From Roseibium algicola (GTDB lineage: Bacteria; Pseudomonadota; Alphaproteobacteria; Rhizobiales; Stappiaceae): DNA of 64,000 nucleotides. Location of the stretch: positions 343,153 through 407,152 of the forward strand of contig NZ_CP019631.1 in the NCBI RefSeq assembly GCF_001999245.1, read 5' to 3'. A model generated the notes under the pieces. That model saw nothing but the letters and a program-made list of their open reading frames with translations. It had not been told where the DNA came from and ran no database searches. This document shows, in pieces, positions 51,599 to 60,093 of this stretch; position 1 is the first letter of the stretch, and the number at the start of each line of letters is the position of its first letter. The position numbers and the translations under genes were made by a program.

Positions 51599-53947
51599 AT
51601 GGAACGCACTGCGAGCCCTGCAGACGCGATGGCGGGCGGTAAGTCTTCAAAGGGCAGACCGGACAACCCGGCCGCTGCCGAAGCCCAGTGTCCGTTTTCC
51701 AAAAAGGCTGCCGAATTCGATGCGTTCGCCGGACCCTATCAGGCGGACCCCGCAGAAGCACTGCGCTGGTCGCGGGAGCAGTTGCCCGTCTTCTACAGTC
51801 CCAAGCTCGGCTATTGGGTGGTCAGTCGCTACGATGACATCAAGGCGGTCTTTCGCGACAACATCCTCTTCTCGCCCCGGAACGCCCTAGAAAAAATCAC
51901 ACCGGCAACGCCGGAAGCAATGGAGGTTCTGAAGGGCTACGGCTATGCAATGAACCGGACCATGGTGAACGAGGACGAGCCCGTACACATGGAACGGCGG
52001 CGCGCCCTGATGGACCACTTTCTTCCGGATAATCTGGAAGCCAGGCAGGAGATGGTGCGCCGGCTGACGCGCGAAAAGATCGACGCCTTCATCGACAGCG
52101 GCCGGGTCGATCTGGTCGATGCCATGCTTTACGAAGTGCCGCTGAATGTCGCCCTGCATTTTCTGGGCGTTCCGGAAGACGACATCGCGGTCCTCAAGAA
52201 CTTCTCGGTCGCCCACTCGGTCAATACCTGGGGCAAGCCCACCGACGAGCAACAGGTCGCCATTGCGCATGACGTCGGGCAGTTCTGGAACTACGCGGGC
52301 AAGATCATCGAAAAGATGCGCAAGGAGCCGGACGGAACCGGCTGGATGCATGAGACGATCCGCAAGAACGCGGAAATGCCGGATGTCGTGCCGGACAGCT
52401 ACGTACATTCGATGATGATGGCGATCATCGTTGCCGCCCACGAAACGACGTCGCTTGCCTCGGCAGGAATGTTCAAGACGCTGCTCACCCACAGGCAGGC
52501 CTGGCAGGACATCTGCGAGGATCCGAGCCTGATCCCCAACGCGGTGGAAGAATGCCTGCGCTATTCAGGCTCCATCGTCGCCTGGCGGCGGCAGGCGACG
52601 GCGGCGACCAGCATCGGCGGCGTCGAGATCCCGGAAGGGGCGAAGCTGCTTATCGTTCAGGCGTCCGGCAACCAGGATGAGCGGCATTTCGAAGATGGCG
52701 ACAAGTTCGACATCTACCGCGACAACGCCGTCGATCACCTCACGTTCGGCTACGGCAGCCACCAGTGCATGGGCAAGAACATTGCCCGTATGGAAATGCG
52801 GATCTTCCTGGAAGAAATGACCCGCCGGCTGCCACACCTGCAACTGGCCGAACAGGAATTCACCTACCTTTCCAACACCTCCTTCAGAGGTCCGGATCAT
52901 GTCTGGGTCGAGTGGGATCCGGTGAAGAACCCCGAGCGGGCCACGTCCTCGATTGCAAACGGCAACCATCATTTCCCGGTCGGAGCGCCTGCGCGCCGTG
53001 ACATCGCGCGCAAGATCCGCGTCAAGAATGTCCGCAGGGAAGCAGACGGCATTCTTGGGCTGACGATCGAGGATGCCAAGGGCCGGTCCCTGCCGGGCTG
53101 GAGTGCCGGGGCACATATCGAAGTGTGTCTTGAGGGCTTCGATCGCAAATACTCTCTGTGCGGCAGAGCCGATGGCACCGACTACGATATCGCCGTGCTT
53201 CTTGAAGAAGATGGACGGGGCGGTTCCCGCCGAATTCACGAGGTTGCCGCAGAGGGGCTGGAACTGCGCCTTCGCGGACCCAGCAACCTCTTTCGGCTCG
53301 ACGAACAGGCCAGCTCATACGTCCTGATTGCCGGAGGGATCGGCATCACCCCAATCCTCGCCATGGCAGACCGGCTGAAAGCCTTGGGGCGGGACTACAC
53401 GATCCACTATTGCGGCCGATCCCGCGGAAGCATGGCCTTTCTGGACCGGTTGCAGGCCGACCACCCCGGAAGGCTTGCGATCTATGCCGGGGACGAAGGC
53501 GCACGCGCGGACCTGGCCGCCATTGTCGCCGGCTTGCACGACGGCGGACAGATCTATGCTTGCGGTCCGCAACGGATGATTTCCCAGCTGGAAGACCTTA
53601 CTGCAAGTCACCCGGCCGGAACTTTGCATTTCGAGCATTTCTCCGCGCAGGAGACCGCTCTCGATCCATCGAAGGAAAACGCCTTTCAGGTCGAACTGAA
53701 AGATTCCGGCCTGACGCTTGACGTTGCAGCAGATGTAACGTTGCTCGACGCACTGCTTGCGTCAGGTATCGACATTGCCTGCGATTGTCGGGAAGGTTTG
53801 TGCGGCAGTTGCGAGGTTGAAGTTCTTGAGGGAGAAATCGATCATCGCGACGTGGTACTGACGCGCACCGAACGCGCGGAAAACCGGCGCATGATGTCCT
53901 GCTGCTCGCGGTCTGTGAAGGGCGGCAAGGTCAAGCTGGCGCTGTAG
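51599..53947 (+). CDS. Self-sufficient cytochrome P450 (P450-PDR reductase-[2Fe-2S] fusion, CYP116B-like)
   Basis: A 782-residue soluble fusion. Residues about 30-445 are the haem domain: I-helix IIVAAHETTSLASAG, ExxR in EECLRY and the haem loop FGYGSHQCMGKN with the Cys390 thiolate. About 470-690 is a phthalate-dioxygenase-reductase part: FMN motif RKYSLCGRAD, LIAGGIGITPILAMADRL and IYACGPQRMI. About 700-782 is a ferredoxin: CDCREGLCGSCEVEV and a last Cys in MMSCCSR. All electron carriers are in one chain, as in CYP116B proteins, which hydroxylate or O-dealkylate small aromatics. It follows the TRAP genes. Strong ribosome site (GGAGGAGGAGAAA). Confidence 0.95.
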   Translation: MERTASPADAMAGGKSSKGRPDNPAAAEAQCPFSKKAAEFDAFAGPYQADPAEALRWSREQLPVFYSPKLGYWVVSRYDDIKAVFRDNILFSPRNALEKITPATPEAMEVLKGYGYAMNRTMVNEDEPVHMERRRALMDHFLPDNLEARQEMVRRLTREKIDAFIDSGRVDLVDAMLYEVPLNVALHFLGVPEDDIAVLKNFSVAHSVNTWGKPTDEQQVAIAHDVGQFWNYAGKIIEKMRKEPDGTGWMHETIRKNAEMPDVVPDSYVHSMMMAIIVAAHETTSLASAGMFKTLLTHRQAWQDICEDPSLIPNAVEECLRYSGSIVAWRRQATAATSIGGVEIPEGAKLLIVQASGNQDERHFEDGDKFDIYRDNAVDHLTFGYGSHQCMGKNIARMEMRIFLEEMTRRLPHLQLAEQEFTYLSNTSFRGPDHVWVEWDPVKNPERATSSIANGNHHFPVGAPARRDIARKIRVKNVRREADGILGLTIEDAKGRSLPGWSAGAHIEVCLEGFDRKYSLCGRADGTDYDIAVLLEEDGRGGSRRIHEVAAEGLELRLRGPSNLFRLDEQASSYVLIAGGIGITPILAMADRLKALGRDYTIHYCGRSRGSMAFLDRLQADHPGRLAIYAGDEGARADLAAIVAGLHDGGQIYACGPQRMISQLEDLTASHPAGTLHFEHFSAQETALDPSKENAFQVELKDSGLTLDVAADVTLLDALLASGIDIACDCREGLCGSCEVEVLEGEIDHRDVVLTRTERAENRRMMSCCSRSVKGGKVKLAL

Positions 53948-53957
53948 GGTGCCGGGC

Positions 53958-53982
53958 GACGGTTCGCAATGAGCGAACCGTC
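53958..53982. terminator. Bidirectional hairpin between convergent genes
   Basis: GACGGTTCGC pairs perfectly with GCGAACCGTC over a 5-nt loop, ten bases behind the P450 stop and 18 bases from the end of the convergent SH3-domain gene. No T-run follows. Confidence 0.6.
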
Positions 53983-54000
53983 TGCAGACCGGTAATCGTT

Positions 54001-54678
54001 TCAACGCTGGAAAACCCGCGTTCTGGTGCCGCCGGCAGGTCCCGTCCGGCTGACGGTGCAGGACTGACTGTTGGTGCTGCAGTTGCGACTGCGCGACGCG
54101 GTGCCGCCGTAAGGGCCGACCACGTTTCGGGTGGCATTGCATTCACCATTGGCACAGGTGCGGGACTGGCTGGTCGAGCCGCCGTAGATACCCGTTGTCG
54201 TCCGCGTGGCCGTGCAGCTGTCTCCTGTGCAGGTAACCGCCCTGTCATGCGAAGTAACGCGTGCCGCCGGCGCGACCGGATAACCCGGGCGGTAATAATG
54301 ACCCCAGCGGCCATACCATGGATAAGCGGCGTAGTAGGTGTCCCAATAAGCGCGGTTATAGGCAACGACGGTGAGGCCGACTGCAGGTGCGACCACTGGC
54401 GTGACGATGACCGGGTTGCCGCGGTAAACGACCTGAATGTAGCTGGCCGACACCCAGCCGCGATACGCGCCGAAGCTCACGTCGCACCAGGAATAGCCGG
54501 AAACGCAGCCGTAAGTCGTGATCCGTGTTCCGGCGGGAACAACAGTGACGACGGGATAGCCGGTCGATGGGCCAGCCCTCAGGTTCACGTTTCCGGTAGA
54601 GACGGCAACCGTTGCCGCCGCCGCAAGCGATGGTGCGCCGATCAGGATCGCCAGCGCGAGGTACAGTCGTTTCATCAT
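54001..54678 (-). CDS. Secreted SH3-domain protein with Ser/Thr-rich repeat tail
   Basis: A 225-residue protein. The signal peptide is MKRLYLALAILIGAPSLAAA; residues about 25-85 are a bacterial SH3-type domain (VNLRAGPSTGYPVVTVVPAG, CDVSFGAYRGWVSASYI). A Tyr-rich segment (WDTYYAAYPWYGRWGHYY) follows, then three Cys-paired repeats of the form CTGDSCTATRTTTGIYGG / CANGECNATRNVVGPYGG / CSTNSQSCTVSRTGPAGG. Likely exported and bound to the cell wall or surface. Start at 54678 has GGAG six bases upstream. The gap to 54973 holds only the promoters. Confidence 0.82.
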   Translation of the reverse strand: MMKRLYLALAILIGAPSLAAAATVAVSTGNVNLRAGPSTGYPVVTVVPAGTRITTYGCVSGYSWCDVSFGAYRGWVSASYIQVVYRGNPVIVTPVVAPAVGLTVVAYNRAYWDTYYAAYPWYGRWGHYYRPGYPVAPAARVTSHDRAVTCTGDSCTATRTTTGIYGGSTSQSRTCANGECNATRNVVGPYGGTASRSRNCSTNSQSCTVSRTGPAGGTRTRVFQR

Positions 54679-54973
54679 GGTATTCTCCATATGCGTCGCC
54701 GCCTTGGCAGCGGCCTCTGGAGACCTTCGCCGTGTCGCTTGCACCGGGTCTTTCCGGCGCGTTGCGTTATGTTTCAATTTGTAAAACATGACCGTTCGGC
54801 CGGCGTTGGTCCTGCTGGCGCGTACAGGAAGACAAATGCCGTGGTCGCGGTGGTTCTGCACCGTGCGGCGCTCTGGCAGCCAAGGCATTTCGTTAGATTT
54901 CCGGTTTGTATGATTTTGTAATCGCTGCCTGTTTTCGTTTGATTTCGCAGGGTCGTCATGTGCAATTGAACTC

Positions 54974-55690
54974 ATGGAACCGGATGCAAAGACAATATTG
55001 ATCGTCGACGACGATCATGAAATCCGCCGCCTGGTGGGCGAGTTTCTGAGCCGGGAAGGCTTCGAAGTCGTCTCTGCACAGGACGGCCGGGACATGGATT
55101 CGGCGCTTGAACGCGTCCAGCCGGACCTTTTCATTCTCGACCTCATGTTGCCGGGCGAAGATGGACTGTCCATCTGCCGCAGGCTGCGTGCCCAGGGCAA
55201 TACGCCCATTCTCATGCTGACGGCAAAAGGGGATGAAACCGACCGTGTGGTCGGGCTGGAACTCGGCGCCGATGACTATGTCGTCAAGCCCTTTGGCCCG
55301 CGAGAGCTGCTGGCACGGGTCAGGGCGATGTTGCGCAGGGCCGCCTCCAACCCCTCGCAACCCATGTCGAGACGGTTTGCCTTTGACCGGTTCATTGTCG
55401 ATCTGGACGCGCGCCAGGTCGAGACCGACGATGGAGATCTGGTGTCCATCACCAGTGCCGAATTCGATCTTCTGTCGTGTTTTGTTCTCCGCCCGCGCAG
55501 GGTTCTCTCCCGCGATCAGATCCTGGACTGGACCCGTGGTCGCAGTGCCGGTCCATTCGACCGTACAGTCGATATCCTGGTTTCGCGCATCCGCAAGAAA
55601 CTGGAAAGCTACAGCCCCGGCAGCAGCTTGATAAACACCGTTCGCAACGGCGGCTATCTTCTGACGGCCTCGGTCCGGCAGGTGGCGTGA
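54974..55690 (+). CDS. OmpR-family response regulator
   Basis: A 238-residue two-component regulator. The receiver is ILIVDDDHEIRRL with phosphoacceptor Asp56 in LFILDLMLPGEDG, the Thr/Ser in LMLTAKG and Lys in DDYVVKPF. The C-terminal winged helix is typical of OmpR (DLLSCFVLRPRRVLSRDQIL and VDILVSRIRKKLE). It sits one base before its kinase, so they form one operon. It is divergent from the SH3-domain protein, a possible target. Confidence 0.95.
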   Translation: MEPDAKTILIVDDDHEIRRLVGEFLSREGFEVVSAQDGRDMDSALERVQPDLFILDLMLPGEDGLSICRRLRAQGNTPILMLTAKGDETDRVVGLELGADDYVVKPFGPRELLARVRAMLRRAASNPSQPMSRRFAFDRFIVDLDARQVETDDGDLVSITSAEFDLLSCFVLRPRRVLSRDQILDWTRGRSAGPFDRTVDILVSRIRKKLESYSPGSSLINTVRNGGYLLTASVRQVA

Positions 55691-55691
55691 G

Positions 55692-57029
55692 ATGCGCTTC
55701 GGCCTGGTCGCAAGACTTGTTGCCATCGGCGCGAGCCTGCTTCTGGTCTTGTGGCTGCTGGTGCTGGGCGTCGCCTATCGCGAAGGCAGTCTTTCGCGCG
55801 CAACATCCAACCCCGAACCTGCGCAGCTTGCCGCGATTGCAGAGCTTTTTGCTGGTACTCCTCCCGCGCAGCAGGACACGGTTCTGAAAGCTGTCCGCTC
55901 GCCGGGGATTGATGTTCAACTGGTAGCCGTTTCCGAGGTTCCCGAAACCGACAGCGAACTGCGTGACAGCGGTGTGCTTGAACCCTACCGGGCAATTCTG
56001 GGAGAGCGCCTGCTTGCCGCACAGTCTCGCAAGCTGAACGGACTGGACGGCAGCCGCTGGCGTTTCGGCCCCATGCGCCCGCTCAAGTTCTGGATCACAG
56101 CGGGAGACGGCAAGGCTCTGGCAATCGGGGTTCATCTGCCGTTCCCGGTCACGCCTCTGGGCTTGCCTGTCGGCCTGGGGGCGGGTCTGCTCGGTACGGT
56201 GTTCGCCTTTATCGCGCTGCTTCTGTTCCACCGTGAGATCCGGCCGCTTGCAAGGCTGGCGGCGGCGGTGGACCGCATCGATCCGTCTACCGAACCTGTT
56301 CCCTTGCCGGACACCCGCGCGGGTACGCCGGAAATTTCAGCGCTCGTCCGGGCGTTCGACAGGCTGCAAAAACGGCTTCACACCATGACCCGCTCGCGAA
56401 TGGCACTGATCGGCGGGCTTCAGCACGACGTGCGCAGCTTCGCCACCCGCCTCAGATTGCGTCTGGAAAATCTGCCCGACGCCTCGGAGCGGGAGCGGGC
56501 AACGTCCGATATCACTGACATGATCTCCCTGCTCGACAATGCTCTCCTGATTTCCCGGGCAGGCGTCGGCGTACTCGACGAGGAGTTGCTTGATCTCTGC
56601 GAACTTGTCAGCGCGGAGTTTGCCGAGTTCAGGGAAGCCGGACTGCCTGCCGAAGCGAGTGAGGATTTCGCGCAGAAGCAGGCATGGATCGTCGGCGATC
56701 GTGTCGCGCTCAGGCGCATCATTTTGAACGTGGTCGACAACGCCATAAAATATGGCACCCGCGCGCGGGCAACCTTCGTCCTGGACGAAGAGCGGATAAC
56801 GATCCTGATTGATGATGATGGCCCCGGTTTTTCGGAAGAAGCCAGATCGCTGTTGCTCGAGCCCTTTGTGCGCGCGGAACCATCAAGGTCCCGGGGAACT
56901 GGCGGCGCGGGCCTCGGTCTTTCGGTAGCCCGGTCATTGACCGAAGCCCATGACGGGGCCATCAGTCTGGAAAACACTCCTCGGGGTGGTCGGGTGAAGG
57001 TGACGCTGCCCCTCTTCAAGTCAAGCTGA
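55692..57029 (+). CDS. Sensor histidine kinase
   Basis: A 445-residue membrane kinase. There are two transmembrane segments (LVARLVAIGASLLLVLWLLV and GLGAGLLGTVFAFIALLLF) around a periplasmic sensor of about 120 residues and a HAMP linker. The phospho-His245 is in GGLQHDVRSFATRLRLRLEN (HD rather than HE). The N box is NVVDNAIKYG, G1 DDDGPGFSEEA and G2 GTGGAGLGLSVARSL. It phosphorylates the OmpR-type regulator encoded before it. The signal is unknown. Confidence 0.93.
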   Translation: MRFGLVARLVAIGASLLLVLWLLVLGVAYREGSLSRATSNPEPAQLAAIAELFAGTPPAQQDTVLKAVRSPGIDVQLVAVSEVPETDSELRDSGVLEPYRAILGERLLAAQSRKLNGLDGSRWRFGPMRPLKFWITAGDGKALAIGVHLPFPVTPLGLPVGLGAGLLGTVFAFIALLLFHREIRPLARLAAAVDRIDPSTEPVPLPDTRAGTPEISALVRAFDRLQKRLHTMTRSRMALIGGLQHDVRSFATRLRLRLENLPDASERERATSDITDMISLLDNALLISRAGVGVLDEELLDLCELVSAEFAEFREAGLPAEASEDFAQKQAWIVGDRVALRRIILNVVDNAIKYGTRARATFVLDEERITILIDDDGPGFSEEARSLLLEPFVRAEPSRSRGTGGAGLGLSVARSLTEAHDGAISLENTPRGGRVKVTLPLFKSS

Positions 57030-57134
57030 CCACCGGGCGGGAAACAAAAAGCTACAATTTCCCATCAGTCGGAAAACCGGCGGACATGCGGAATTTGCAG
57101 GATCTCTCCATCGACAACGAGTTGGAGAGTAACC

Positions 57135-57665
57135 GTGAAGAAGCTGATCCCCTTGTCACTTGTGGCCGGCGTCACGCTTGCCGCCGTCATGCCTTTTGCC
57201 GCGGTGTCGCAGGACAATCCCTTCGCCATCAAAGGCCCTGCCTATCCACCCGAATTGCCTATCGTCTTCGGGGGCGTTCCCGACATCTACGACGTTGCGG
57301 AGCGCCTCGATCATCTTCGGCATTTCTATACCGGGAAAGCCGCCAGGTTCAGGCTGGCCGGCGCGTTGAGTTCGCAGGAAACGGCAATCGGCATCCGGGC
57401 CGACCAACAGGACGAATGGCGAGCCTATACCGCTGCAATGCTCGCTCTGGTTCCGGATGCCGGCACGGTGCGCGCCCTTGCAGGAGCGCCGGACGAAGAT
57501 CCGGCAGGTCCGGAAGCCTTCGGCCGGATTGAAGCTCTGGCGGACGTCCTTTCCGTCTATGGCGAAAAGGGTGCAGCGTTGAAAACCGCAGTCGAGAACC
57601 TGCGCGCAGCGCTAACGGAAGAGCAGCTTGAAGCCTCCCGGTTCCCTCGCCTTACCCTCAGATAA
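57135..57665 (+). CDS. Secreted hypothetical protein, Spy/LTXXQ-like
   Basis: A 176-residue protein with a signal peptide (LIPLSLVAGVTLAAVMPFAA, cut near VSQ) and a helical body containing IRADQQDEWRAYTAAMLAL and a terminal LTEEQLEA. This is the LTxxQ pattern of Spy/CpxP-like periplasmic chaperones, though the first copy is degenerate. GTG start with TTGGAGAGTAACC upstream. It follows the two-component operon by 105 bp and could be under its control. Confidence 0.6.
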   Translation: MKKLIPLSLVAGVTLAAVMPFAAVSQDNPFAIKGPAYPPELPIVFGGVPDIYDVAERLDHLRHFYTGKAARFRLAGALSSQETAIGIRADQQDEWRAYTAAMLALVPDAGTVRALAGAPDEDPAGPEAFGRIEALADVLSVYGEKGAALKTAVENLRAALTEEQLEASRFPRLTLR

Positions 57666-57780
57666 CCCGCATCTCAATACGACAGAATTGCCGGTGCTCC
57701 CGCCGCATCGGCAAAGACGGGCGCGTGGCCGCCAATGTTCTACGCGCTCGTCGTCCCCCTCAAGACATAGGAAGATTTTC

Positions 57781-58023
57781 ATGAGATTTTTGATTTCGGC
57801 TCTTTTGCTTCTGGGTGTCTCCGGGGCCAATGCCCAGGAACTGACCCGTCAGCAGATGCGGGAAATCAGGACCGCCTGCGAAGCAGACGTGCGCAGCTTG
57901 TGCTCCGGCATACAGCCGGGCGGCGGCAGACTTCTGCAGTGCCTTCAGGCCAATGCCGCAAGCATGTCGCCGAGTTGCGCGAACAAGCTTCTTGAACTTC
58001 AGGCGTCACGTCCTCCGCAATAA
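57781..58023 (+). CDS. Small secreted cysteine-rich-repeat protein
   Basis: An 80-residue protein: signal peptide (cut after ANAQ) and one Cys-rich repeat unit ACEADVRSLCSGIQPGGGRL then LQCLQANAASMSPSC, with four Cys in a C-x8-C-x11-C-x11-C pattern. This matches the short Cys-rich repeat (GLG1-like) proteins found singly in alphaproteobacteria. Function unknown; disulfide-stabilised periplasmic protein likely. The longer frame from 57628 overlaps the previous gene. Confidence 0.75.
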   Translation: MRFLISALLLLGVSGANAQELTRQQMREIRTACEADVRSLCSGIQPGGGRLLQCLQANAASMSPSCANKLLELQASRPPQ

Positions 58024-58109
58024 CTAAAGCTGCGGCGGCAGGCCCTTCCTGGCAATGCCGCCGCTGCCAATTCAACTTTGCCTTTTGCAGGGCTCTCGCC
58101 CATGTCGTT

Positions 58110-59027
58110 TCATTCGGACGGACTGGTCCAGCCTTTCCATTCCAGCTTGCCGGAAAAGGTCTCGACGAGCGCGTCGATCAGGACCCTGACCTTCCGGGGT
58201 GTATTCGCGCCAGGGGGGCGGAGTACGTAAAGGCCGACTTCAGGTGTTGGATAGTCAAGCAGCAACGGAACAAGGTCACCGCGCTCAACCGCATCGTTGA
58301 CGAGAAACAGGGGCGCGTGAGCAATTCCGAGCCCCGCAACCGCCCAGGCTACGGTTATGTCTCCGTTGTCAGTGCGCAGACGTCCCGACGGGCGTACCGA
58401 GATGTTCCCGTTGCCACTGTGGAAGATCCAGTCCGGAGAAAGCGCAGCTGTGTAAATGAGGCATTCGTGGGCGGTCAGGTCTTCAGGTGTTTGCGGTGTG
58501 CCGTTTTGCTTCAGATAGGTCGGGCTGGCGACGACGATCGAGTTGATCGGTGCGATCTTGCGAGCGACGTAGCTGGAATCGCGCAACTTCCCAATTCGGA
58601 TCGCAGCATCGAACCGCTCGCCGATCAGATCGACAACACGGTCAGAAAATGAGGCATCCACTTTCAACCGCGGGTGACGACAGGCCAGAGATCCGAGGAT
58701 CGGGCCAAGATGTCTTGTCCCGAAGGCAAGAGGGACCGACAGTCGCAATTCTCCGACGATTTCGTTCGAGTGCTCGGATATTGCTTCGAGCGTGTCTTCA
58801 TAGTTGGCCAGAAGATCCTCGCTTCTGGATTTGAATTCCTGGCCAGCCTCCGTGGGGGCAATGCCGCGGGTCGTCCGATCCAGAAGACGGGTGCCGAGCA
58901 GGTCTTCAATCCGCGCAATTCTGCGGCTGACGATGGATTTCGAGATGCCGAGCCGCGTCGCAGCCGCGCTCAGGCTGCCGCATTCCACGACTTCGATGAA
59001 GCATCGCATATCGTCCAGATCAATCAT
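58110..59027 (-). CDS. LysR-family transcriptional regulator
   Basis: A 305-residue protein. The helix-turn-helix is MRCFIEVVECGSLSAAATRL then GISKSIVSRRIARIEDLLG; the effector domain starts near GELRLSVPLAFG. It belongs to the group that controls adjacent oxidoreductases and quinone/azo responses. It is divergent from the azoreductase gene with 111 bp between the starts, the usual LysR arrangement, so it probably activates that gene. Confidence 0.93.
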   Translation of the reverse strand: MIDLDDMRCFIEVVECGSLSAAATRLGISKSIVSRRIARIEDLLGTRLLDRTTRGIAPTEAGQEFKSRSEDLLANYEDTLEAISEHSNEIVGELRLSVPLAFGTRHLGPILGSLACRHPRLKVDASFSDRVVDLIGERFDAAIRIGKLRDSSYVARKIAPINSIVVASPTYLKQNGTPQTPEDLTAHECLIYTAALSPDWIFHSGNGNISVRPSGRLRTDNGDITVAWAVAGLGIAHAPLFLVNDAVERGDLVPLLLDYPTPEVGLYVLRPPGANTPRKVRVLIDALVETFSGKLEWKGWTSPSE

Positions 59028-59138
59028 GCGTTCCTCTCAGAGCAACAATCTGGTGCGGAAAATGACGGTTCCGGAAAATGCATCCGGGAACCAAGTTGAC
59101 GACTGAATTTCTTTCATGAAAAGCAGGACGTACAATCA

Positions 59139-59768
59139 ATGTCTAAAGTTCTCGTACTGACAAGCAGTGTTCTGGGCGATGCCTCCGTATCCAACCAGCT
59201 TACCACCCACATCGTAAACCAGTTGCGTCTCAAGAACGGCAAAAGCAAGGTCATTGCCCGTGATCTGGGGAGCAATCCCGTACCGCATCTGACGCAGGAT
59301 TCCACGATTGCCTTGCGTGTTCCCGAAGCTGAAAACGAAGTGCAGGCCAACGCCCAGGCCCTCTCCGACGAACTCATTGCCGAGTTGAAAGCGGCCGACC
59401 TGCTGGTCATCGGTGCGCCCATGTACAACTTCGGCATTCCGTCCACGCTGAAAGCCTGGTTCGACTACGTGCTGCGCGCCGGAGTAACCTTTTCCTATAG
59501 CGACGCAGGTCCGGAAGGCCTCCTGAAAGGCAAGCTTGCTATCGTCGTCTTGACACGAGGCGGCCTCTACAGCGAAGGACCGGCGCAGCTGATGGATGCC
59601 CAGGAACCTCACCTGCGCACCTTGCTTGGCTTCATCGGCATCACGGACGTCACTTTCATTCGCGCCGAGAAACTTGCCTTCGGTGCCTCTTTCCAGGAAG
59701 AGGCCATCGCCGCAGCCAAGAAGGCAGCCAATGAGGTGGTTGACGAGTTGCAGCTGGTGGCTGCCTGA
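59139..59768 (+). CDS. FMN-dependent NADH:quinone/azo reductase (AzoR-like)
   Basis: A 209-residue flavodoxin-fold enzyme. VLVLTSSVLGDASVSNQLT is the FMN phosphate-binding start, GAPMYNFGIPSTLKAWFDYV the flavin isoalloxazine segment, and LTRGGLYSEGPAQ the later loop. It reduces quinones and azo compounds by two electrons with NADH. It is paired with the divergent LysR gene. Confidence 0.93.
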   Translation: MSKVLVLTSSVLGDASVSNQLTTHIVNQLRLKNGKSKVIARDLGSNPVPHLTQDSTIALRVPEAENEVQANAQALSDELIAELKAADLLVIGAPMYNFGIPSTLKAWFDYVLRAGVTFSYSDAGPEGLLKGKLAIVVLTRGGLYSEGPAQLMDAQEPHLRTLLGFIGITDVTFIRAEKLAFGASFQEEAIAAAKKAANEVVDELQLVAA

Positions 59769-60093
59769 CATCCTTGCAGCGGGCTTCGTCGGTTGCGATA
59801 GCGAAACAGGCATATTTCAACACCGTCGTCCCCCGGCCCTGTCCCCGGCCTTGTCCCCGCCCCTGTCTATGTCAGCGGGCGGGGTTTCCGTTGTGAGCGA
59901 ACGTCTGAAAGCCTGTTTGGTCTCTCCCGTTCGGATTTCTGCATCCACATTCGGAAACACCTGTCCCTTCATGCCCTGCCCGAGATGAAGATCGGCTCAG
60001 TTTGGCTGTGTGATCAACAAAGGTGGACGCGGTGGAGGGAGCCGCCGCGTCCAGACCATGTTTCAATCAGAGATTAAACGTCTCCTGGACGTG
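59769..60093. other. Gene-free stretch of 325 bp with short C-rich direct repeats
   Basis: Only a C-rich tract near 59829-59870 with several copies of a CCCTGTCCCCGG-like unit stands out. No frame has a ribosome site or a motif, and no terminator hairpin is obvious. It separates the azoreductase from the convergent GMC oxidoreductase. Confidence 0.4.

Noticed and set aside
59829..59870. C-rich short direct repeats that might be a CRISPR-like or VNTR array
   Set aside because: Units are only about 10-12 bases, imperfect and without spacers; a simple low-complexity tract.
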